Positions 1-10,628 of a stretch of 64,000 bases of DNA are shown here, piece after piece. Position numbers and translations under genes: made by a program. The stretch is from Phycisphaerales bacterium. GTDB taxonomy: Bacteria > Planctomycetota > Phycisphaerae > UBA1845 > Fen-1342. Below the pieces are notes generated by a model, which worked only from the letters and a program-made list of their open reading frames with translations, ran no database searches and was not told the DNA's origin. Location of the stretch: the NCBI GenBank assembly GCA_016716475.1, contig JADJWG010000001.1, positions 806,001 to 870,000 of the forward strand, given 5' to 3'. Each line of letters begins with the position of its first letter. Position 1 is the stretch's first letter.

Positions 1-156
1 CTGCGGGGGCGAAAGTGGCGGTCCGCCGATAGGATTCGCAGGGAGGTCCGTGTGGTGGCTCACCGGCGCGCGTCTGTGACCGGTTGAGGCCCACAGCGAC
101 CTTCCCAGGATATGCACGGAGCCCGTCAGCAGACCAGCACCGAAAGGAAACAGCGG

Positions 157-1143
157 ATGAACATCTTCGTGGTGGGCGGCGCAGGATACGTCGGCAGTCA
201 TTGCGTCCGTCGCTTGTGCGCTGCCGGACACACCGTCACGGTGTTTGACAACCTTTCACAAGGGCACCGGGCCGCAGTCGATCCGCGGGCGACGTTCATC
301 GAGGGTGACCTGGCCGATGAGAAGCTGCTGGGCGAGGTGTTCGCGCTTGGACATTACGACGCCGGGATGCACTTCGCGGCCTTCCTCAACGTCGGAGAGT
401 CGGTTCAGCAACCGCTGACTTACTGGCAGAACAATGTGACTAACACGTTGCACCTGCTCCGCTGCATGCAGCAGTACAACGTCCAGCGCTTTGTCTTCAG
501 CAGCACCTGCGCCGTCTACGGCGAGCCCGAGGACCTCCCGATCACCGAAGAAGCGCCGAAGAACCCGATCAACCCCTACGGTCACACCAAGCTCGCCGTC
601 GAGTGGATGCTCGGACACTGTGCGACCGCCTGGGGCCTCGGCTCGATCGCGCTGCGTTACTTCAATGCTTCGGGCGCTGCCGAAGATGGCACCCTCGGCG
701 AGGACCACGATCCCGAATGCCACCTCGTTCCGCTCGTGCTCCAGGTGGCGCTGGGGCGCCGTCCGAACATCCACGTCTTCGGCACCGACTACCCCACCCC
801 GGACGGCTCGTGCATCCGCGACTACATCCATGTCGAAGACCTCGCGGAGGTGCATCTGCTGGCGGTCGAGCGCTGTCGGCCGGGGGTCGCGGATGCTTTC
901 AACGTCGGTACCGGGCAGGGTGTGAGCGTACTGGAAGTCGTGTCGGCCGCCCGGGCGGTCACCGGGCATGCCATTCCGCTCGTGGAAGCACCCCGGCGCC
1001 CCGGGGACCCACCGATGCTGTACGCGGATCCGAGCCGCCTCCGGCACCTCTGGGGCTGGTCGGCTCGCTATCGTGACATTGAGCAAACCATCGCCTCGGC
1101 CTGGCGTTGGCAGCAGGCCCACCCCGAGGGCTACGATGACTAA
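157..1143 (+). CDS. galE: UDP-glucose 4-epimerase
   Basis: A 328-aa cytoplasmic short-chain dehydrogenase/reductase that interconverts UDP-glucose and UDP-galactose for glycan and galactose metabolism. The N-terminus carries the NAD-binding glycine motif GGAGYVGS, the middle has SSTCAVYG followed by the YxxxK catalytic pair in NPYGHTK, and the C-terminal half has the usual sugar-nucleotide segment RYFNASGA and the RDYIHVEDLA stretch. Length matches the family (about 330 aa). The ATG at 157 was chosen over an in-frame ATG at 112 because GAAAGGAAA lies just upstream and the Rossmann strand starts directly after it. No partner gene is adjacent. The first 156 bases of the window hold no gene that I can see. 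Confidence 0.95.
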   Translation: MNIFVVGGAGYVGSHCVRRLCAAGHTVTVFDNLSQGHRAAVDPRATFIEGDLADEKLLGEVFALGHYDAGMHFAAFLNVGESVQQPLTYWQNNVTNTLHLLRCMQQYNVQRFVFSSTCAVYGEPEDLPITEEAPKNPINPYGHTKLAVEWMLGHCATAWGLGSIALRYFNASGAAEDGTLGEDHDPECHLVPLVLQVALGRRPNIHVFGTDYPTPDGSCIRDYIHVEDLAEVHLLAVERCRPGVADAFNVGTGQGVSVLEVVSAARAVTGHAIPLVEAPRRPGDPPMLYADPSRLRHLWGWSARYRDIEQTIASAWRWQQAHPEGYDD

Positions 1144-1568
1144 TTCACTCCCGGCCAACCTGCCGAAGAATATTCTGGAGCAGAGAATTTTCGCACAGAG
1201 TGACACTTGGGTGTGCTATACTATGAGTGGACGTAGAGGTTAGCCCGTGGTCAGGATTTCATTCGCTATCTTCTATTAATCATCGATTATCCTGCTTCGA
1301 TCCCACCCGGCTGCCCTCGACCCCCGACAAACTACGAACTAGATCAACTTGAACCGAGACGGTACGCGCCGGCGCTGATCACCCTCCGCGCCGCGAGAGC
1401 TTGCCGGCCCGGGCGGGCGGCGCATTTTCCACTCTCCTCCGTGCCCAGCGCCACCGCCCGGGAGCCGGCCTCGGAAAGCTTGTGGAAGGACTCATTCGGT
1501 GCAACGGGCACCGTGTACGGGTGAGGAACAGGCCGGCTGGGTTACGCCGGCATGAAACGAGGAGACTG
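1144..1568 (+). other. Intergenic stretch with a possible extended -10 promoter
   Basis: About 425 bases without a credible gene. An extended -10 motif, TGC followed by TATACT (1214-1222), lies on the plus strand and would give a leader of about 340 nt before the small protein that starts at 1569. No good -35 hexamer is present, so this is weak. GCCGGC inverted repeats sit just before the ribosome-binding site at 1559. No riboswitch class is recognised. Confidence 0.3.
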
Positions 1569-1907
1569 ATGAGACTCGGCCCTATGAGAAAAAGCAGCAG
1601 TAGCCGAGCGCAGGAGTTGGCGGGCCCCCCGCTGACGCCCATCGAACTGACGGGCAACCTGTCGCGTCTGCAGGAAGAACTTCACCGTGAGATGAAATGT
1701 GTCGCCGGGAAAAACCAGGTATACATTCGATCCCTCATCACCGGCGGCGGCACGACTCGTCCACGGATTGCCTTGAAGTGTCACCTGCGGCGCGACATCG
1801 GCCAGAGCTCCGAAGTGTTCTATGAGCACATTCGCACGGTCTGCTGCAGCGATCCCGAGAAGTGCGAGGCCTACCGGAACTTCCGCGAGCGGCACGTCGT
1901 AACGTAA
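1569..1907 (+). CDS. Small conserved-looking Cys-containing protein, function unknown
   Basis: A 112-aa soluble protein of no recognised family. The start is set by GAGGAG at 1559-1564 in front of ATG 1569; an upstream in-frame start at 1401 lacks a ribosome-binding site. The first 40 residues are polar. The body, from EELHREMKC onward, is basic and contains five cysteines: one after REM, one in ALKCHL, a CC pair and a final one in DPEKCEAY. The spacing could suit a structural metal or disulphides, but no standard motif is formed. There is no signal peptide or membrane segment. It stands alone and is followed by a very strong hairpin at 1936-1977. It may be a lineage-specific planctomycete protein. 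Confidence 0.6.
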   Translation: MRLGPMRKSSSSRAQELAGPPLTPIELTGNLSRLQEELHREMKCVAGKNQVYIRSLITGGGTTRPRIALKCHLRRDIGQSSEVFYEHIRTVCCSDPEKCEAYRNFRERHVVT

Positions 1908-1935
1908 TCGCAGACAAACCAATGCCGGCCGCGCT

Positions 1936-1977
1936 GTGCCGGGTGGCGGGAATCACACGATCCCCGCCACCCGGCAC
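1936..1977. terminator. Strong 15-bp hairpin after the small Cys protein
   Basis: GTGCCGGGTGGCGGG (1936-1950) pairs perfectly with CCCGCCACCCGGCAC (1963-1977) around a 12-nt loop, 28 bases after the stop codon at 1907. No T-run follows, so it is either a non-canonical terminator or an mRNA 3-prime stabiliser. The bases from 1978 to 2276 hold no gene. Confidence 0.55.
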
Positions 1978-2276
1978 TCTCATAGGCACGAGGGCGCAGT
2001 GTAGGGTGTCCAGCCCCAAACGCGCATTATGAACCGTTTCACCAAGTAATGACCCACCTTACGTGCGCAATCCACCCCCGACTGACGCCCTAAGTCTGAC
2101 GCGCTATCATCGCTCGTTCAGCGCAGGCGCATCCGGTTTCGACGCCTTGTCGCCCATGCAAAATGCCGGTAGCTTGCCGAATTCACCCAACCGATTCGGG
2201 TTCAAGCGGCGCGCATCTGCCGAAGGCGCCCCCAGGAAGTTTCAACGGCTCAGCGGTACGGAGGACGCGAACCAAC

Positions 2277-4883
2277 ATGCTAGCACTCTCGAACCGCCCG
2301 CGCGCGGCGGCTCTGGCCCTGGGATTACTTACCCCCACGGCCGCACTTGGCGCTGATGTTTCGGTCACAATTCCCCTGGTCTGGTACCTCGTCCCACTCT
2401 GCAGTCTGATTGGCCTCGTGGCGGCCTTTTTGTTCTACCGCCAGATGGTTGCAGCGGAGACCGGCACGGACCGGATGCGCGAGATCGCTGGGTACGTGCG
2501 GGATGGGGCCTTCGCCTACCTCAAGCAGCAGTACCGCGTGGTTGCGATCTTCTTCGTCATCACCGCCCTCTTGCTCTGGGGCATGGCGTACCTCGAGATC
2601 CAGCATCCCCTCGTGCCGCTCGCCTTCCTGACCGGCGGCATTCTCTCCGCGCTTGCCGGCTTCTTCGGCATGAATACGGCCACACTCGCGTCTAACCGCA
2701 CCGCGCACGCCTGCCGCGAATCCCTCAATCGCGGCCTGACCGTCGCGTTCCGTAGCGGCGCCGTGATGGGGCTGGTGGTGGTCGGCTTGGCCCTGCTGGG
2801 CATCAGCGGCTGGTTCCTGTATCTCTCCCTCGCACACCACCGGCTCTTCGGTGGCGCCCCCCTGACACTCGAGTCCATCACCGTCATCATGCTTTCAACC
2901 GCGCTCGGGGCTTCAAGCATGGCCCTCTTCGCGCGCGTGGGCGGCGGGATCTACACCAAGGCCGCGGATGTCGGCGCCGATCTCGTCGGCAAGGTGGAGG
3001 TTGGCATACCCGAGGACGACGCCCGTAATCCCGCCGCCATCGCGGATAACGTCGGAGACAACGTCGGTGACGTCGCCGGCATGGGCGCCGACCTCTTCGA
3101 GAGCTACCTCGGCTCCATCCTGGCCTCGGCGGTCCTGGGTGTGGCGGCCGCCGGCGTGGCCGCGGTCACCATGAATATCGCCGAAGCCGAAGCCGCCATG
3201 CGGCTGGTGGTCGCACCGATGCTGCTTGCCGCCGTAGGCATTGCGCTGTCGGTCCTGGGTGTATTCTTCGTGCGACTGACCAACCCCAACGCCAAAGAGA
3301 AAGACCTCCTGCCTACACTGCACCGTGCCATCTGGGGCACGAACATTCTGGTCGTACTGGTAGCCGTCGGTCTGTGGTGGTTCCTGGGGTTGCCCTGGGG
3401 GCTGCTGGGCTCGGTCATGGTGGGCCTCGCGGTGGGTGGCTTGATCGGCCTGGGCACGGAGTACTACACGGCCGCGGAGTATCGCCCGACGCAAGGCATC
3501 GCCGAGCAGGCCGTCAGCGGCACGGGGCCGGCCATCATCGGCGGTGTGGCCGAGGGCATGTTGTCCGTCTGGATTCCGACGGTGAGCGTGGCAATCGGCA
3601 CCGTGCTGGCGTACGGACTTGCCGGGGGCTTTGCCGAAGGCGGCCTGATGATGGGGCTGTACGGAGTCGGCATCGCCGCGGTCGGCATGCTGTCGACGCT
3701 CGGCATCACGCTGGCGACGGACGCGTACGGACCGATTGCGGACAACGCCGGCGGCAACGCGGAAATGTCGGGCCTGCCTCCGGAGGTGCGCCAGCGGACG
3801 GATGCCCTCGATTCACTGGGCAACACGACCGCCGCGATCGGGAAGGGCTTCGCCATCGGCTCGGCCGCACTGACGGCGCTCGCGCTTCTCGGGAGCTACG
3901 TGGAACAGGTGCGGGTATCGATCCACCGGGAAGCGGCCCAGGAGTATCGGGTCCCGGCCGCGGGTGAGAATTACACCGTTCAAGCTCTAGGTGCCAACAA
4001 GTATGGCATCTACTTGCGGGGCGACAAACCGGCCGAACAGATGAGCACCCAGGAGCGGGCTGATTACACGATCAGCGCGTTCAAAGGCACGACCGACGGG
4101 GGAATTTGGCTGGACGTTCCGGTTAGCAAGGACGGCGGTAGCGCGTTCCAGCGCACCCACCTGACGCTCAATCAGATCGGTCCGCAGGCGCGCAGACTTG
4201 CCCAGGGTGGACTCTTCAAGGACGAATCCGCGACACCGCTTCCACTGGCCGGGCAACGGGCGTCGCTGCGCGAGTACATGTATTTCTACGATGTGACACT
4301 GATGAATCCGACCGTGTTGGCGGGGATGTTCTTCGGCGTGATGCTCGTTTTCGTCTTCAGCGCCCTGACCATGAAGGCCGTGGGACGGGCAGCCGCGTCC
4401 ATGGTGCAGGAGGTGCGGCGGCAGTTCCGCGAGCTGCCCGGCATCATGCTGGGAACACAGACCCCCGATTACGCCCGCTGCGTGGCCATCTCCACGAGAC
4501 AGGCCCAGCAGGAGATGATCCTGCCGACCCTGCTCGCCATTGTGATTCCAATCGCGATCGGACTCGTGTTCAACGTTTCCGGCGTCATGGGCCTGCTCCT
4601 CGGCGGACTGGGCGCGGGTTTCGCAACGGCAGTGTTCATGGCAAACAGCGGCGGCGCCTGGGACAATGCGAAAAAGCACATTGAAGCCGGCCACCACGGC
4701 GGCAAGAAGGCCGAAGCCCATAAGGCGGCGGTCGTCGGCGACACGGTCGGGGATCCCTTCAAGGACACCGCCGGACCGTCGTTGAACATCCTGATCAAGC
4801 TGATGAACATTGTGAGCATTGTCTTTGCCGGCCTGATCGTAAAATACGCCCCGGTGATTGGCGGCTGGCTGGGCCTGAGCTGA
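2277..4883 (+). CDS. hppA: Membrane-bound ion-translocating pyrophosphatase, K+-dependent type
   Basis: An 868-aa polytopic membrane enzyme that hydrolyses pyrophosphate and pumps H+ or Na+. Three signature blocks are present: DVGADLVGKVE with EDDARNP and ADNVGDNVGD (around residues 230-265), DAYGPIADNAGGNAEMSG (about 480-500), and the C-terminal GDTVGDPFKDTAGP. After GNTT the sequence reads AAIGKG rather than KA, which is the mark of the K+-dependent subfamily; ion specificity cannot be read from this. The protein is longer than the usual 660-770 aa because about 120-130 soluble residues (roughly 545-670, bases 3905-4300) are inserted between two helices near the second conserved block. The start at 2277 follows GGAGG at 2260-2264; the ORF is open further upstream but that part does not look coding. 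Confidence 0.95.
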   Translation: MLALSNRPRAAALALGLLTPTAALGADVSVTIPLVWYLVPLCSLIGLVAAFLFYRQMVAAETGTDRMREIAGYVRDGAFAYLKQQYRVVAIFFVITALLLWGMAYLEIQHPLVPLAFLTGGILSALAGFFGMNTATLASNRTAHACRESLNRGLTVAFRSGAVMGLVVVGLALLGISGWFLYLSLAHHRLFGGAPLTLESITVIMLSTALGASSMALFARVGGGIYTKAADVGADLVGKVEVGIPEDDARNPAAIADNVGDNVGDVAGMGADLFESYLGSILASAVLGVAAAGVAAVTMNIAEAEAAMRLVVAPMLLAAVGIALSVLGVFFVRLTNPNAKEKDLLPTLHRAIWGTNILVVLVAVGLWWFLGLPWGLLGSVMVGLAVGGLIGLGTEYYTAAEYRPTQGIAEQAVSGTGPAIIGGVAEGMLSVWIPTVSVAIGTVLAYGLAGGFAEGGLMMGLYGVGIAAVGMLSTLGITLATDAYGPIADNAGGNAEMSGLPPEVRQRTDALDSLGNTTAAIGKGFAIGSAALTALALLGSYVEQVRVSIHREAAQEYRVPAAGENYTVQALGANKYGIYLRGDKPAEQMSTQERADYTISAFKGTTDGGIWLDVPVSKDGGSAFQRTHLTLNQIGPQARRLAQGGLFKDESATPLPLAGQRASLREYMYFYDVTLMNPTVLAGMFFGVMLVFVFSALTMKAVGRAAASMVQEVRRQFRELPGIMLGTQTPDYARCVAISTRQAQQEMILPTLLAIVIPIAIGLVFNVSGVMGLLLGGLGAGFATAVFMANSGGAWDNAKKHIEAGHHGGKKAEAHKAAVVGDTVGDPFKDTAGPSLNILIKLMNIVSIVFAGLIVKYAPVIGGWLGLS

Positions 4884-4922
4884 TCCGGTGGCTGTGCGAG
4901 GCGCCCGCAAGGAGTGTGTACC

Positions 4923-5102
4923 GTGCAGATCGAACTGAATCCGGAAGAGATCCGCGTACTGCGCGTGCTGATCGAGAATGAGATCAAGGGCATCAACCCG
5001 GAGATCCATCACACCGGCTCCGCCGAGATGCGCGACGAGCTGAAGGCGCATCGTGATACGCTGCAGAAGCTGCTGGCTCGACTGACGGCGGAGCGTACCT
5101 GA
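4923..5102 (+). CDS. Small helical protein, function unknown
   Basis: A 59-aa acidic/basic, entirely helix-prone protein (QIELNPEEIRVLRVLIENEI, then a second helix ending in KLLARL). The GTG at 4923 was chosen because AAGGAG at 4909-4914 is eight bases away; the in-frame GTG at 4914 overlaps that site. It lies 39 bases after hppA and 45 before mccB on the same strand, so it may be co-transcribed. Small two-helix proteins of this kind are widespread; no function is assigned. No signal peptide, no cysteines. Confidence 0.55.
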   Translation: MQIELNPEEIRVLRVLIENEIKGINPEIHHTGSAEMRDELKAHRDTLQKLLARLTAERT

Positions 5103-5147
5103 GGCCACGTGGCGCGGGCGGTTCCGGCCCTCTCCGCGGAGCACAAT

Positions 5148-6758
5148 ATGGATGTGCTGACCACGGCCCTCGATACGCACAGTGCGTCCTACCGTGAGGC
5201 CGTCGCCCATCACCAGGCGCTGCTGGCGGACCTCCGGGCACGGCTCGCGCGGACCAGGGAAGGCGGCGGCAGCGCGGCCGTGACGCGCCACCGGGAGCGG
5301 GGCAAGCTCTTTGTGCGCGACCGCCTCGACCGGCTTCTGGACCCCGACAGCCCCTTTCTGGAGTTCAGCGCGCTCGCCGGGGACGGTGTGTATGACGAAC
5401 CGGTCCCTGCGGCTGGCCTGGTGACGGGAATCGGGCGCATCTCCGGCCGTACCTGCATGCTGATCGCGAACGATGCCACGGTGAAGGGCGGTACGTACTA
5501 CCCACTTACCGTGAAGAAGCATCTGCGTGCCCAGGAGATCGCCCAGGAAAATCACCTGCCGTGCGTTTACCTGGTGGACTCGGGCGGGGCATTCCTGCCG
5601 CTGCAGGCCGAGGTTTTCCCCGATCGCGAACACTTCGGACGGATCTTCTACAACCAGGCGCGCATGTCGGCCCAGGGCATCGCGCAGATCGCCGTTGTCC
5701 TCGGGTCGTGCACCGCCGGCGGTGCCTACGTGCCGGCCATGAGCGATGAAACCATCATTGTGCGTGGCCAAGGTACGATTTTCCTCGGCGGTCCTCCGCT
5801 GGTGAAGGCCGCCACGGGCGAAGAGGTCACGGCCGAGGAACTCGGCGGGGCCGATGTGCATTGCCGCGAGTCCGGCGTGGCCGACCACTACGCCACCAGT
5901 GACGAAGACGCCCTCGCCATCGCGCGCGACATCGTCGCGCACCTGCATGCCCCTCCACCCACCCACCTCGAAACGCGGCCGGTCGAAGAACCGCGCTACG
6001 AACCGGGCGAATTGTATGGCGTGATCCCGGCCGATCCGCGGAAGCCCTTCAATGTCCGCGAGATCATCGCGCGGCTGGTCGACGGCAGCCGTTTTCACGA
6101 GTTCAAGGCGCTTTACGGGCCGACCATCGTCACCGGCTTCGCCCACTTGTGGGGTTATCCCATCGGAATCGTGGCGAACCACGGAGCCCTGTTCTCGGAG
6201 AGCGCGCTCAAGGCGACGCATTTCATCGAGCTCTGCAGTCAGCGCGGTGTGCCGCTGGTGTTCCTCCAGAACATCACGGGCTTCATGGTCGGCAAACGCT
6301 TCGAGACCGGCGGCATCGCCAAGGACGGTGCGAAGATGGTGGCGGCCGTCAGCAACGCCGGTGTGCCGAAGTTCACAGTCATCATCGGCGGGTCTTACGG
6401 GGCAGGAAACTACGGCATGTGCGGGCGGGCCTACGGTCCGCGGCAACTCTGGATGTGGCCCAACGCACGGATTTCAGTCATGGGCGGCGACCAGGCGGCG
6501 AACGTGCTGCTGACGGTCAAAAAGGATCAGTTGGCGGCGCGCGGCCAGCCCGCGTTGTCGCCAGCGGAGGAGGCCGAGTTCAAACGTCCGACACTGGAGA
6601 AGTACGACCGTGAGAGCAGTTGCTACTACAGCACCGCACGGCTGTGGGATGACGGGGTGATCGACCCGGTGGACACGCGCATGGTCCTGGCGCTGGGCCT
6701 TGCCGCGGCCCGGCATGCACCGTTTCCGCCCTGGTGCCACAGCGTCTTTCGCATGTAA
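5148..6758 (+). CDS. mccB: Methylcrotonoyl-CoA carboxylase carboxyltransferase (beta) subunit
   Basis: A 536-aa carboxyltransferase that moves CO2 from biotin to 3-methylcrotonyl-CoA in leucine degradation. It has both crotonase-fold halves of the acyl-CoA carboxylase beta family. The stretches YLVDSGGAFLPLQ, PDREHFGRIFYNQARMS, GSCTAGGAYVPAMSDE and GTIFLGGPPLVKAATGE are characteristic of the methylcrotonyl rather than the propionyl enzyme. FLQNITGFMVGK and the GSYGAGNYGMCGRAY segment follow in the C-terminal half. The start at 5148 has CGGAG at 5137-5141; residues encoded upstream from 5109 are not family-like. It lies 29 bases before liuC. The matching biotin carboxylase and carrier are encoded at 11.5-13.6 kb on the other strand. 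Confidence 0.95.
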   Translation: MDVLTTALDTHSASYREAVAHHQALLADLRARLARTREGGGSAAVTRHRERGKLFVRDRLDRLLDPDSPFLEFSALAGDGVYDEPVPAAGLVTGIGRISGRTCMLIANDATVKGGTYYPLTVKKHLRAQEIAQENHLPCVYLVDSGGAFLPLQAEVFPDREHFGRIFYNQARMSAQGIAQIAVVLGSCTAGGAYVPAMSDETIIVRGQGTIFLGGPPLVKAATGEEVTAEELGGADVHCRESGVADHYATSDEDALAIARDIVAHLHAPPPTHLETRPVEEPRYEPGELYGVIPADPRKPFNVREIIARLVDGSRFHEFKALYGPTIVTGFAHLWGYPIGIVANHGALFSESALKATHFIELCSQRGVPLVFLQNITGFMVGKRFETGGIAKDGAKMVAAVSNAGVPKFTVIIGGSYGAGNYGMCGRAYGPRQLWMWPNARISVMGGDQAANVLLTVKKDQLAARGQPALSPAEEAEFKRPTLEKYDRESSCYYSTARLWDDGVIDPVDTRMVLALGLAAARHAPFPPWCHSVFRM

Positions 6759-6787
6759 AGGCCACGGCGCGCGCCGGAGGAGGCCCG

Positions 6788-7585
6788 ATGTCCGAGCTTG
6801 TCACACTGCAAGTAGCCGACGAGGTGGCAACCCTCACCTTGAACCGTCCCGAGGTACACAACGCGCTTGATGATGAGTTGATGCGCCGGTTGACGCAAGC
6901 GCTGCGGACGGCCGGCGCCGACCCGAAGGTGCGGGCCATCGTGCTGACAGGCGCCGGCAAGTCCTTCTGTGCGGGCGCCGATATCCGCTGGATGCAGCGC
7001 ATGGTGGCTTACACCTTCGAGGAGAATCTCGCGGATGCGCACGTGCTCTCGGAGCTGCTGCACACGCTCCGCCTGCTGCCGCAGCCGGTGATCGCACGGG
7101 TCCACGGCGCGGCGATTGGCGGCGGCCTCGGGCTGGTCGCAGCGGCGGATATCGCAGGCGCGGTCGCAGGCGCGAAGTTCTCGCTGTCGGAAGTGCGCTT
7201 GGGCATCCTGCCGGCGGTGATCTCGCCCTTCGTGCTCGAGCGCATCGGGATGACGGCGGCACGCCGCTACGCGTTGACCGCCGAGCTTTTTGATGGCGCG
7301 GAGGCGCACCGCATCGGCCTGGCTGCAGAGTGCTTCGACACCGCGGCCGACCTCGATGTCTGGATCGCCGGCGTCACAACCCAGATCCGTCGCAGCGGAC
7401 CGGCCGCGGTCGCCGCTTGCAAACGCGAGTTGATGAGCGTGGCGCGCACCCCCTGGGACGAACTGTGCGAACAGACGACGCGGACGATCGCGGAAGTGCG
7501 CGTCACCCCTGAAGCCCAGGAGGGTCTCCGCGCCTTTCTCGAGAAGCGCGACCCCGCGTGGGTGCGCCCACCGGGCGGGCGGTAA
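6788..7585 (+). CDS. liuC: Enoyl-CoA hydratase, probable methylglutaconyl-CoA hydratase
   Basis: A 265-aa crotonase-fold enzyme. Motifs seen are LTGAGKSFCAGADIRWM (oxyanion hole of the acyl thioester) and HGAAIGGGLGLVAAADIA with SEVRLGILPAVISPFV, which match the family, including the catalytic acidic position in the SEVRLG segment. The strong GGAGGAGG at 6776-6783 sets the ATG at 6788, 29 bases after mccB, so the two are probably one operon. Given its neighbour, hydration of 3-methylglutaconyl-CoA in leucine degradation is the likeliest role; this substrate is inferred from context. Confidence 0.88.
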   Translation: MSELVTLQVADEVATLTLNRPEVHNALDDELMRRLTQALRTAGADPKVRAIVLTGAGKSFCAGADIRWMQRMVAYTFEENLADAHVLSELLHTLRLLPQPVIARVHGAAIGGGLGLVAAADIAGAVAGAKFSLSEVRLGILPAVISPFVLERIGMTAARRYALTAELFDGAEAHRIGLAAECFDTAADLDVWIAGVTTQIRRSGPAAVAACKRELMSVARTPWDELCEQTTRTIAEVRVTPEAQEGLRAFLEKRDPAWVRPPGGR

Positions 7586-7729
7586 CACCGCCGCACCGGG
7601 CGACGGTCGAGCCACCGGACGGCTCTGGGTGGAGGCGCAGGCGGCGCCCGCGTACACTGTGCGCGTTCGATGCACTGCGGCGGATGGAGCCGCCGCGACC
7701 GGCGCAGGCCCAGACGAAGGAACGTCGGC

Positions 7730-8734
7730 ATGGCACGTCCCCGCACCGCTCCCGACGAACACGCCTGCTCACCGCGCTTCCGCGCGGCCCTCGACGCATT
7801 CCGCGTGTACCAGCATGTCGAACTGGGCGCCGCCGCCAAGACGGTCGCAGCGTACCGGAGTGACCTGCTGCGGTTCGGGGCGTTTCTGCACACGCGTGCA
7901 ATCGACGATTGGCGAACCATCACCCCGCAGGTGGTGCAGGATTACCTCGTCCAGCAAGCCGACCTCGGACACAAGGAGACCACGCTCGCACGGCGCGTCG
8001 TCGCCTTGCGCATGTGGTTACGCTGGTTGCACCTCACGCACCAGATCGACGAAGACCGTACCGCCCTGATCGAACTGCCGAAACGCTGGCAACGGTTGCC
8101 CGAAACACTCAACCTGGGCCGGACGGTCGACTTGGTCACCTCACCGGAAACAGACCATCCGCTGGGGTTGCGCGACCGCGCCATCCTCGAGCTTTTCTAC
8201 GCGAGCGGGCTGCGGGTGACCGAGCTGTGCAACCTGCGGGCCGGCGATCTGAATCTCGCAACCGGTTACGTCCGCTGCATGGGCAAGGGCCGCAAGGAGC
8301 GCATCACGCCCGTCGGGCAGAAAGCCCTCGACGCACTCGAGGCCTACCTGGAGCATCTGCGGCCGGCCCTGGTGCGTGCCGGACAGTCCCGGGGGCGCTG
8401 GAAGATGCCGTTGTCCAAACTGGAGACGAGCGCGCTCCCACTCTTTCTGTCCCGGACCGGGGGTCCGCTCGAACGGGTGGCGGTGTGGAAGCTCGTGCGG
8501 CGGGAGGCCCGCAAGCAGGGCATCGCGGGCAAGGTGAGCCCCCACACGCTGCGGCACAGCTTCGCGACTCACTTGCTCGAAGGCGGGGCCGACCTGCGGG
8601 TCGTGCAGGAACTGCTCGGGCATGCCGACATCGGGACCACGGAAATCTACACCCACGTTCAGACACAGCGGCTGCAGGAAATTCATGCCCGCTGCCACCC
8701 GCGCGGGGCGGAATCGTACAAGAAAGGGCTTTGA
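7730..8734 (+). CDS. xerD: Tyrosine recombinase of the XerC/XerD family
   Basis: A 334-aa site-specific recombinase that would resolve chromosome dimers at dif or act as an element integrase. The N-terminal SAM-like DNA-binding domain occupies about residues 15-105. The catalytic domain shows R162 (ASGLRVTEL), the beta-hairpin lysine in GKGRKER (about 186), H272 and R275 (HTLRH), H298 (LLGHAD) and the nucleophile Y307 (EIYTHV), so all six catalytic positions are intact. AAGGAA at 7717-7722 supports ATG 7730. There is no att-like duplication or adjacent element gene, and the length is that of housekeeping Xer proteins, so XerD is favoured over a phage integrase. Confidence 0.9.
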   Translation: MARPRTAPDEHACSPRFRAALDAFRVYQHVELGAAAKTVAAYRSDLLRFGAFLHTRAIDDWRTITPQVVQDYLVQQADLGHKETTLARRVVALRMWLRWLHLTHQIDEDRTALIELPKRWQRLPETLNLGRTVDLVTSPETDHPLGLRDRAILELFYASGLRVTELCNLRAGDLNLATGYVRCMGKGRKERITPVGQKALDALEAYLEHLRPALVRAGQSRGRWKMPLSKLETSALPLFLSRTGGPLERVAVWKLVRREARKQGIAGKVSPHTLRHSFATHLLEGGADLRVVQELLGHADIGTTEIYTHVQTQRLQEIHARCHPRGAESYKKGL

Positions 8735-8845
8735 GCCCGCGACCCGGAAGCCCGGCGCGCTGTACACATGCTCGCAGCGTTCGCCATCTGGCCGGACGGC
8801 TGGGGGCCGCGTAGGATGCGCTGCGGCAAGGAAGAGGATGATCTT

Positions 8846-9040
8846 ATGCGATTGGCTTATCTGAATCGTGGCCTGGTCCGGCTCGCCTTGTTGGGCAGCG
8901 GCACGGCCCTCTTCTTGCAAGGTTGCGACCCCACACTGCGGGCCACGACCGAAAACGGCCTCATCACGCTCTCGACCAGTTTCCTCGCGTCATTCCTGCG
9001 CGCTGCAATCGAAGTCGCGCAGGAAGCCACGACGAGCTGA
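8846..9040 (+). CDS. Small predicted lipoprotein
   Basis: A 64-aa protein with a basic N-terminus, a hydrophobic core (LVRLALLGSGTALFL) and a lipobox-like LQGC, so the mature chain would begin at the cysteine near residue 27 and be only about 38 residues long. The rest (DPTLRATTENG and a short amphipathic helix) has no recognised domain. GAAGAGG just upstream supports the ATG at 8846. Tiny lipoproteins with a GCDPT start occur in planctomycetes; no function is known to me. It overlaps nothing and is convergent with fumC. Confidence 0.6.
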   Translation: MRLAYLNRGLVRLALLGSGTALFLQGCDPTLRATTENGLITLSTSFLASFLRAAIEVAQEATTS

Positions 9041-9119
9041 GTGCGGCGGCGGGCAGAGCTGCAGAGCGGCCTCTGCCCGCGCGTTTCCTGACTTGATCCC
9101 CGCGCCGGCCGCGCACTGC

Positions 9120-10514
<1,395 letters not shown>

Positions 10515-10628
10515 GCTTGATCCTCTGCTTGCTGGCGGATTCCTGTTCGTTGCGGCCGGTCGCCGTTCGCACATTGTACCGGGTAAAACGTGGCGCGGGC
10601 ATCGTGCCCCCCCCACCCCCTACCGGGG

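Noticed and set aside
3987..6446. An 819-codon open frame antisense to hppA and mccB
   Set aside because: It is His/Arg-rich, has no domain, and lies over two well-identified genes; it is a by-product of high GC at third positions.
7730..8734. The Xer recombinase as an integrase of a genomic island
   Set aside because: No tRNA, direct repeats or phage genes flank it and its length and residues are those of XerC/XerD.
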